NCBI GenBank assembly: GCA_020137815.1
Contig: CM035350.1
Location: 6,285,697-6,349,696, forward strand
Direction of reading: 5' to 3'
From: Hormiphora californensis
Taxonomy: Eukaryota; Ctenophora; Tentaculata; Cydippida; Pleurobrachiidae
Length of the DNA: 64,000 nucleotides
Part shown: positions 56,711-64,000 of the stretch, one piece after another
Numbering within the stretch: the first letter of the stretch is position 1
Layout: every line of letters starts with the position of its first letter
The notes under the pieces: model-generated
The model's input: the letters and a program-made list of their open reading frames with translations, nothing else
Told to the model about the DNA's origin: nothing
The model's database searches: none
Translations under genes and position numbers: made by a program

Positions 56711-58959
56711 ATGTCAAAAGTATATGTTGGGAACATTCCGCTCAATAGCAGTCAGGATGAGGTGAAGACCCTTTTTGAGAAATACGGCACTGTCTCAGAC
56801 TGTGACATAATCAAGAACTACGCCTTTGTGGTATGTTCATTTTTGGTTTACACAGATGAAAATAAATAGTGGTGAAGTGAATCATTTTCGTAACCCCTCT
56901 TAGAATCTTGGTTACGAAATAACCCTTCGTTACCCTCCCTAAGCGCACACCCTTCATTACCAACGAATAATCCTCCCTCACGCACCGGTGTATATAGCAG
57001 GCTATACAGACATCTGCTCAATTCTAATATTACCCTGATAACACCCCCCCCCCCTACTTCTCTGCAGCACTTTACGAACCAGGCCGATGCTAACGCTGCT
57101 ATTGACGGCCTTGATGATACCTCCTTCAACGGCTCCACAATACATGTCGAGCTGAGCAAGAACCAGGGCAGCAAGAGAAGAACCCACCAACACTACAACA
57201 ACAACAATAACAATGGAGCTGCCAATATGATGATGCCGTATGGGATGCCGCCCTATCCCATGCCTCCCTACCCATACTACCCTCCAATACACCCTGATAC
57301 GGGATATCCAGCACCCTCAACCGCCTACCCCTACCCTCCATATCCTTATCCACCACCACCTCCCATGTCCGTATTTGACAGGTAAAATGAAGTGAGAATG
57401 ATTTAGCGCCCCGATTTAGCAGTACTAAAATAAATCTAAATAATTAAATCATACTACTTACTATTCAAATTGTCAGTGCTACATCACCTAGCAACTACAC
57501 CTGCACGTGCAATTATTAGAGCAACTTAGAAACCTCACTCCCAGTTGCAGTTTTGGGTACTAAGGGAAATTCAATTCTGCACGTGCATTCTTTTACTTTT
57601 GTCCTGATGTCTTAACACTGAAGAGGACATTCTTATATCGAAACGTTTGTTATATTAGCTATTTGATTTTGAACAACTGAATCAACGTATTTTTTCCTGA
57701 ATGCCTGAACACACGCTAACACACGCGAGACCAGTTCGGAGGTCCAACAGTGGCCCCCACTCCAAGCATCCTGATGTCTAACTCTTCAACCCCAAGCGCT
57801 ATTCGGCAACGGTCATCTGGGTCCGGAAGATCTGCTGCTGTCAGAGAGCAGGCCAGAGAATATGACAGATTACGCCAACATGTTCAAGCGAGCCAATCAA
57901 CGACTACTGATAGCTTTACCCAACGTCGCCCAAGGGTGATTACTCCAATCGAATATAGAAATCTCTGAATTGGCTACATAGCGGCCAAGTTTTCACGTGA
58001 TGAGTTTCTGTAACAGCACTGAACCTCCCGGCTCCCTGACATTGATTTTTTAAATTCGCACCTTGACATTGTCAGGAAGCCCAGAGCGTACAACAACATA
58101 GCGTAAAACAACGTAGTATAGGGAGAAAGTGAGAGATAGGCTAGGAACGGATGGTGCAGGTGATGTCAGCGTTCCCTAATCCAGCTACCATTTCCCCGAA
58201 ATTCGCCCGTAGGGCGAACGGGCCTACTAGTCTAAATAATGTTAATTGTTATAACATTAAACATTCAAGGGTGGTTTTATTGCATTCTACATTTACCTTC
58301 ATTACAATATGTTCCCCCCTCCTGCAGTGAACAATTCAAGGACTACTACAAGAAATATGGCTGTATGCCCCCCATGCCTCCTGGAATGTTTAAAAGCAGT
58401 AGTAGGAGCAGTAGATCCCGTTCCAGATCCCCGACCTCCTCCCGGTCCAGGAAGAGAAGTTACAGCCGGTCTCCCCCACCTCGCCGCTCCAGCCGCTCTG
58501 ATAGATCTCCCAGGTAAGAGAGGGGGATGTCTTCAAATTTATTGATTTATACCATTCATGCTAACCTCTCTAACCCCTAAAAAGCAGGTGAACAAATAAC
58601 AACTCTCTCCCACTCGTTCTCAATTCGTATACCTCGTAATTCGTTCTATTGCTTTTCGACACGTGCTTCTAACTCTCTCAAATTCGTTTCGTTGTTTCGT
58701 TTTGCGCTCTCTATCTCTCTCAATCGTCACGTGTGTATCGTGAATTAAAGGTAGGCCACCGTTCTTCACTCCAATGTGCTGGACAATTCGCTACCCCCCA
58801 TTCCCTTTTTTACCCCCATATATCCAATCTCTCCTCTTCTATCATGGTTTCCACTCCCCCAGGCGAGACCGAGACCGAGATAGGGACAGGGACCGTGATC
58901 GCAAGAGACGTTATTCTAGATCCAGGTCCCGGTCGCCCAAACGATCTCCAAAGCGATAA
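56711..58959 (+). CDS. RRM and RS-domain RNA-binding protein (RBM4/SR-like)
   Basis: A nuclear RNA-binding protein, likely a splicing regulator. Exons 56711-56830, 57068-57381, 58328-58513 and 58863-58959 join in frame to 238 residues. A single RRM (2-75) has RNP2 VYVGNI and RNP1 NYAFVHF, and its SDCDIIKNYAFVHF is close to the RBM4/Lark RRMs (ECDIIKNYGFVH). It is followed by an Asn run, a Pro/Tyr/Met-rich linker (about 95-140), a short DYYKKYG segment, then an RS domain with RSRSRSP repeats and a final run of RD dipeptides. The RRM-then-RS layout is that of SR proteins, but RBM4 itself has a second RRM and a zinc knuckle, which are absent, so no orthologue is named. The large intron 2 holds a repeat with a hammerhead-like motif. 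Confidence 0.88.
57600..57660 (+). ncRNA. Degenerate hammerhead-like motif in a dispersed repeat
   Basis: CTGAAGA (57618-57624) and, after 15 bases, CGAAACGTTT (57639-57648) reproduce the hammerhead core spacing seen in Penelope-like and related retroelements (CTGAAGA...CGAAACG). The intervening stem is weak (only outer pairs form), so activity is doubtful. Confidence 0.35.
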
Positions 58960-59280
58960 TAATATTCTTGACCCCCCGAACTGATCTACAGCAGTGTGTG
59001 TTTCACAATTCAATCCATTACACTTCATTTATTGTTATCCGAATTCTCTATCTGAATTATGTATAGTGTATATCTATTTCTCTATTCAGTTCAGTCGGGC
59101 TTCTTTTTCGTGCTTGTTATTTTTCAGCTTCCCAGCACATTTGAGAGTTTGCGTTACACACGCAAATCCTGCTGCTGCAAAGCTGCACCGATTTTGCGAG
59201 TTTTACGATACAACATCGCGCGCGCGAGTTCAACTACTCCATAAAAAGTTGTCAATGTAAGCATTTGTTCAGGATGAGCT
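58960..59280. other. Gap between RRM-RS gene and MINDY3
   Basis: A 321-base spacer. It includes a CG repeat (59216-59226) and ends with an acceptor-like ATTTGTTCAG at 59272, eight bases before the MINDY3 ATG. No ORF of note. Confidence 0.55.
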
Positions 59281-60639
59281 ATGGACAGGTTATGTGAGCT
59301 GATCTGGGATGTTCCACCGGAGCCGTCAGTTTTTACCAGGTGGTCCCAGGGCTTTACTTTCTCTGATCACGGGAAGAAGTTGACATTGGTACAAGAGGGA
59401 GGAGGACCATGTTCTGTATTAGCTCCTGTACAGGCATTCCTGATTAAACATCTGTTATTTGATAGGTTAGTTGATTAGAGTTACATCCCTTTATTTTAAC
59501 AATTAAAGGATAATAAGGCAGGGAGGGGGGGCGATAATTAATGAGAACCTATTTTCTATTCAATAACAACATTACTAACACTCCCTCTTGCTACCAGGAA
59601 GCTAGAGTTGACTGCGATAACAGAAGCGGATATTTCAACAGCTCTTGTTTCCAGTTTCTCTTCCATTTTGCACAGTGCAGCCAGTGGATCCACCCTAACC
59701 CTTGTATCCTGTCCCACATCGGCCCCTGCGGACGTTGCCTCCTACCCTGATCACTTATCCAAGTTCCAGACCTCGACAGTCCCCCTAAATTCTGATCTAA
59801 CTGAGTTTGTTAAACAGTGTGGTGGCAGGTATGGACTGCTTTCCTTCCTCTACAGCGTGGTATTGACCCGAGGGATTGATGTTATATTAACTGATCTAGG
59901 ACCCATGATGGAGGGCTCCCTCATCCATTCCAAATTTGGGCATAGCAACCAGAGTTTGTTGAATTTAATGTTAACAGGAGCTGCTGTTCCCAATGTTTTT
60001 GATGGGGCTAGAGATTTAGGCGGCATTGAACTAGCTGGAATTAAAGAGCAATCAGAGGTTGGATATCTGACACTCCTAGAAGCGCTGCGGTTCTGTCAGG
60101 TCGGCGAGAATCTCAAGTGTCCTAAGTTTCCGATCTGGGTTCTAGGATCTGAATCTCACACTACCCTCCTCTTCTCTACCGATGCCGCAATTTCAGCCCA
60201 TTCCCCACTACAAAACGCAAAGGCTGCATTTGACCAATTTGACCTCGAGGGAAACGGATTTATTCCAACGACAGATCTTCCCAAAGTACTTGAGCACCTC
60301 CAAATGGTGACTGATGATGATTATATATCCTTCATGAGAGATCGGCTGGACCCGGATACTTCTGGTATTATTCTGTTCCCTGCCTTCCTCGAGGAGTTCT
60401 TTCCCGGTGTGTCACAAGACATGCAAGAGCGGCAATTCCCATTGTTCCATTATAATGGTCTGGCACAGTCGAACATTGAGGGTCGGGTGGAATTGAGAGG
60501 TGGTGTCGCCACTGTCTATGTGGAGTATAACAGTTTGATGGATGCAGGCACTGCCCCTACTTCTATTCTCCGCGTACTAAGGACTAAATGGCCGACAATC
60601 GAAATACAATGGGAGTCGGGGGTACCCAGTATAGACTGA
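59281..60639 (+). CDS. MINDY3: MINDY3-type deubiquitinase (FAM188A/CARP)
   Basis: A cysteine protease that trims K48-linked polyubiquitin. Exons 59281-59465 and 59598-60639 join in frame (an arginine codon is split) to 408 residues; human MINDY3 is 445. The catalytic cysteine is in GGGPCSVLAPVQAFLIKHLL (about residue 43) and the catalytic histidine is in WVLGSESHTTLLF. Between them are FLYSVVLTRGID, LLNLMLTGAAVPNVFDG and VGYLTLLEALRFCQVG, all family blocks. The EF-hand-like segment FDQFDLEGNGFIPTTDL, characteristic of MINDY3 rather than MINDY1/2, follows, and the C-terminus has RTKWPTIEIQW. The region between exon 1 and the conserved QCGGRYGLL block is shorter than in human. An AATAAA is at 60874. 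No frame breaks. Confidence 0.94.
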
Positions 60640-62167
60640 CATGTTTCTATATGACTGCTGAGTAACGGTGTAGTATTTTGTGCTAATTGTGTACGTATAA
60701 TATGAGAACGTGGGCGTATCCACTGTCCCGGTTTTTGGCTGTTTAAAGAGTTTAATAATTTATACTTTGTTCCTGGATTGCTATTTAATTACTAAATATT
60801 CAATTATACCAAATTAGGCCTACTTTAGTAATGTAAGAGATTCCGGAGAAACGAAGCTGGTGGAATTGAATTGAATAAAAAGGTCCAAAAAGGTGGACCC
60901 CAAATGCTACGCGCAAATAGTACGCCGCGCATCCATTGGTATGCTGCGCACGTTTTTAAGGGTCCGTCCGCGTCCTGAAATTAACAACTTGCCACCCAAC
61001 TTTGGGCGCCGTTACGATCTGGGTGTTTGGAGGCCTGTTTACGCTCCAGTTGCAGATTGGAGGCTGGCTCCACTTTCTGGCGCCAGTCTGCAACTGGCGC
61101 AAGCTGGGAGAGTCCCTGTGCGCGCCAAATCTTCGTTGACTAGCAGGGTTTTCGATGTGAATTGCATGTAAAGTAGCGCGCGCGGCAGTGTCAGCAGGGG
61201 CCTGCTTCATTGTAACTAACGTCAGTCGCAAAATCTCTAACTGGACCCTTACAGGTGCGCGCTGCCAAAAAAGTTGATTCACTAAAATGGCTCTAACCGC
61301 CAAACCACTCAACCGTTTTGGCTGATTCAAAGTTTATCTGGTAGGGAATGTCAAGGCCTAACCCCAACCCAAACCCCAACCCTAACCCTAACCCTACTTT
61401 AGCCCTAACCCTAAAAAACCGTTTGTCAGCACTCCCAAAACACCCAGATTTTAACGCTGGCCCCCAACTTTTGTCGATTTTTTCCTTCTTTTTTATAAAG
61501 TGAGAGACAGTGATTACGGAAAACGTTAAAATCTGGGTGCCTTTCATTGCTAACAATTCGTAGTTTTGGTGCGCGCGACGGGTTAGGGCTATCTGTTAAA
61601 GTGCGTTTCAAACGACTTGACCTGAGATTCCTGGAAATTCAGGATTTCCCCTTTGTAAATACACACGCAATGCGCCAAATTCCAAGAATTACGGGTCAAG
61701 TCGCTTGAAACGGACTTTAGGGTTTGGTTTGGGGTTATCGGTTAGGGCTATCGATTCTCTAACTGATACCGTTTAGTTTACTCAAATCGGCCATGTGGTT
61801 CCATGGCTATAGCTGTTTGAAAAAAGTCGGTCTAAGTATACTCTTTAGGTAGCGCACACCTGTAAACAGGCTGCAAGGCACCCAGATTATAATCGCGCCC
61901 AGTGATTACTGATTAGAATGCGAGGGAGAGCGCAGAGTACTCTCTCTTCAGCACTCATCACGTGAGCCCCCATAACGCAACATAGCGGAATAGGTCGGTA
62001 TATCAATGAACCAGGCTGTGATTCGGGGGCGGGGTGCCCGAAACACAGTCTAGCCAGGCAACTTGGCACTAGCCACTACTACCTATAAAATGAGCAATGG
62101 AATTTCAGCATTAGTTACATTGTATCACACTGTTTTCAAATTTCATATAATATTGTATAACACTATA
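60640..62167. other. Convergent gap MINDY3 to DEG/ENaC, repeat-rich
   Basis: No gene recognised. It contains the ATCTGGGTG dispersed family (61003-61035 direct, 61426-61465 inverted, and pieces near 61530 and 61877), an interstitial telomere-like (CCCTAA)n stretch at 61362-61418, an inverted pair CGACTTGACC...GGTCAAGTCG (about 61613-61622 and 61694-61703), and the repeat shared with 55.1 kb at 61745-61830. Confidence 0.65.
61362..61418. repeat. Interstitial telomere-like (CCCTAA/CCCCAA)n
   Basis: About nine degenerate units of CCCTAA or CCCCAA, the animal telomere repeat on the C-rich strand. It is too short to be a chromosome end and is bounded by other repeats. Confidence 0.85.
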
Positions 62168-64000
62168 TCAAAACTTGCTAAACCAAGCTTTAAAACAATG
62201 TTCAAAAAGGTTCAAATATGTATAACGGCACTCTACTTTTCGGGGCTCTTTCTTCTCTAATTGGTTGGAGTAGGGCTCTAATGGAAATGGTTTTAGGTGT
62301 CCGCTTTGACTCTTTCCGGGTAGGACCAACGTGGCAGCTTCTACAGGTGTCACAGAATTCTTTCGATGGCGCCAACGGTAAATACAAAATGCAATGCTAA
62401 TCTCTATCAGTTGAAAGACAGTGAAGAAGGAGAATCCTATAAACAAGTCCACGGTGCCTCCAAACTCAGCAATAAAGTTTTGAATTTCGTACGCCTTCAC
62501 CTGTTCGTTGGTAGTTGTCTTGAGATCATCATAGTATATATGAATCCTTGCAAAATTATTACGTGCATAGGTGTATGAAGTGTTTGCTTCAATATACCAG
62601 TCGTCTTTTATGTTTTCGTCGTAGAACTGTTCTGAGGGTGGAAAACTGGAAGCGTCAACCTGCATATCCCACTCCAAATACTCACACGGTTCAGGGCAGT
62701 CTTCCAGGGTTATACGCCCATTAGAGATTTCCTCCTCTATAAAGGCTTCACAAATTAGCCGCTCAACATATGCACAGGTGTAGTTGTTGTACTTGGAAGG
62801 ATATGGTTCCGGTGTGGGAGTGGTATCACCTGTCTCACCCACTTCTTCCGTCTTCTTCATTTCCTTTCCAACGTGTTGCATTTCTGGTACTCTCTCAGTA
62901 CTCTGAGACGGTATGTGTCTGCGTTTTCTGTCTTGGTTTTCTGTGGTGTTTCCATGTCCCATCCTCCCAATGAGCTCGTCTAGTACTGCATACTTCACTT
63001 GTGTCTCCATCCGACTCACAAAATACCATGGTAAACATCTACACCTTGCAGCATACAGCTCTATCCTCTGCCTCTGGCGACACTCTCGTACCGTTTCATA
63101 GTGTGGGTTGGAGTCACTCCCGTACTTGGAGTACGCACTGGGCACGTTCTGACACGTTCCCCAAGGATGACCCAGTCGTAGCTCCTTTTTAGCGGAAATC
63201 TTGAAGAAAGTCTCCGTTCCGGGTTGAACAAGGGTTCCCCCTCGATCCATCATCACCGTTTCGTCGTGGTTTCTGATAAACACCTTGAATCCCATGGTCC
63301 GTGTGGAGAATAGGTAGTCTGCTACGTTGGCACTGACATCAACAGTGAAACCCGCTGAGTCACTGTTATACGTCTGATAAAACTGTTTGAGATCGTTTAT
63401 TTCCAAACACCTCCCCAGATAAGTCATTCCTTGTAGTTTATCCCACTCATAGGGACTAATAATATTGCCATGATCGGCAAAGGTGTAATCGAACTCCCCC
63501 ACAAATGTCCCGTACAGATGATTCGCGTATTTGTAATCGATGGGCCCGACGGAATCCTCAAATGCAATAACATTATTGTACTCGTCCAGTAATTTCAGCT
63601 TGTTAGGATCCCTCCCCCAAGAGACTTCTTTCCGAATCTGCGTCACAATATACTTGAACTCCCCTGTATCTCCGTATCTAGCTAGGTCAGGTCTCAGGGC
63701 TGTATAGTTGATAAAGTTGGTACTACAAACAGTAATAGCAGGCAGGATAAGCTTGTTATTCCACTCTATCGTTGCCTTGATACATGATTCGTATTCAAAG
63801 TATTCGCTTAGCAATTCATACGCCATGAAAACAGTAAATATGCCCAGAATAGCGATTAAAATCCACCACAAGATCTTGCACCACCGCGGTCTGGAGTTCT
63901 CACACAAGACCTGAATATAGTCGCTGGTGAGATCTTGGAAGCCAAATAGAAAAGTACTGTCTGTCCCAGTTTGTGAGAGGGCAACCTTATGGATGGATGA
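62168..64000 (-). CDS. DEG/ENaC/ASIC-family sodium channel subunit (N-terminus off window)
   Basis: A trimeric, amiloride-sensitive-type cation channel subunit of the plasma membrane. The frame is open from the right edge (64000) to the stop at 62168, about 610 residues, with no intron; the start codon lies outside the window. TM1 (WWILIAILGIFTVFMAYELL) is followed by the post-TM1 motif LPAITVCSTNF, a large Cys-rich ectodomain (LGHPWGTCQ; ECRQRQRIELYAARCRCLPWY; CPEPCEYLEWDMQVDASSFPP) and TM2 FGGTVDLFIGFSFFTVFQLIEI, which contains the G-x-S selectivity-filter pattern (GFS). The cytoplasmic N-terminus reads SSIHKVALSQ, where most members have a His-Gly gating motif; here Gly is Lys. A charged insertion of about 60 residues (KRRHIPSQ...KKTEEVGETG) sits before the last Cys cluster. 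Subfamily and gating stimulus cannot be told. Confidence 0.9.
   Translation of the reverse strand, partial: SSIHKVALSQTGTDSTFLFGFQDLTSDYIQVLCENSRPRWCKILWWILIAILGIFTVFMAYELLSEYFEYESCIKATIEWNNKLILPAITVCSTNFINYTALRPDLARYGDTGEFKYIVTQIRKEVSWGRDPNKLKLLDEYNNVIAFEDSVGPIDYKYANHLYGTFVGEFDYTFADHGNIISPYEWDKLQGMTYLGRCLEINDLKQFYQTYNSDSAGFTVDVSANVADYLFSTRTMGFKVFIRNHDETVMMDRGGTLVQPGTETFFKISAKKELRLGHPWGTCQNVPSAYSKYGSDSNPHYETVRECRQRQRIELYAARCRCLPWYFVSRMETQVKYAVLDELIGRMGHGNTTENQDRKRRHIPSQSTERVPEMQHVGKEMKKTEEVGETGDTTPTPEPYPSKYNNYTCAYVERLICEAFIEEEISNGRITLEDCPEPCEYLEWDMQVDASSFPPSEQFYDENIKDDWYIEANTSYTYARNNFARIHIYYDDLKTTTNEQVKAYEIQNFIAEFGGTVDLFIGFSFFTVFQLIEISIAFCIYRWRHRKNSVTPVEAATLVLPGKSQSGHLKPFPLEPYSNQLEKKEPRKVECRYTYLNLFEHCFKAWFSKF

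Overview
This is nuclear DNA from an animal. The genes have GT-AG introns and encode animal-typical proteins: dynactin Arp1 (centractin), a G-protein gamma subunit with a CaaX box, a DEG/ENaC channel, a rootletin-like coiled coil and an ankyrin adaptor. I cannot fix the phylum. Compact genes, few introns in many of them, many (GA/CT)n tracts and abundant small foldback elements would fit a sponge, cnidarian or another small-genome invertebrate.

Layout. 1-1303 (-): VPS52, running off the left edge. 2756-9574 (+): NHE8-type Na+/H+ exchanger, four exons. 12874-13986 (+): CDKL1/4 kinase, one exon. 14750-15772 (+): ethanolamine/choline kinase, one exon. 16199-18699 (+): MCM7, two exons. 19336-26062 (+): ACTR1/Arp1, nine exons, with a restriction-like-endonuclease LINE in intron 4. 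28214-29097 (-): G-gamma, two exons. 30954-42272 (+): coiled-coil rootletin-like gene, about 18 exons, one intron of which holds a 1.45 kb corrupted homopolymer block. 42674-50626 (-): ankyrin/proline-rich adaptor, Caskin-like, incomplete. About 51.1-55.7 kb: gene-poor, with a CT tract, an A-poor block, retroelement fragments and a perfect 46-bp palindrome. 55790-56303 (+): mitochondrial ATP synthase subunit c. 56711-58959 (+): RRM-RS RNA-binding protein. 59281-60639 (+): MINDY3 deubiquitinase. 62168-64000 (-): DEG/ENaC channel, running off the right edge.

The genes are mostly unrelated housekeeping functions and do not form a pathway. Two head-to-tail plus-strand runs (NHE8, CDKL, ETNK, MCM7, ACTR1; and ATP5MC, RRM-RS, MINDY3) have short gaps. 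Most start codons lie 2-70 bases after a polypyrimidine-AG site that looks like a 3' splice acceptor, which suggests 5'UTR introns or spliced-leader trans-splicing.

The most interesting signals are: (a) a LINE bounded on both sides by (GA)n, as if it targets that microsatellite; (b) two inverted-repeat elements sharing a hammerhead-ribozyme-like core whose stem II differs but still pairs; (c) the acceptor-like sites before start codons; (d) single extra G residues that break VPS52 and MCM7, most simply assembly errors, given the obvious sequence corruption elsewhere. I found no CRISPR, operon of prokaryotic type, rRNA gene or convincing tRNA gene.
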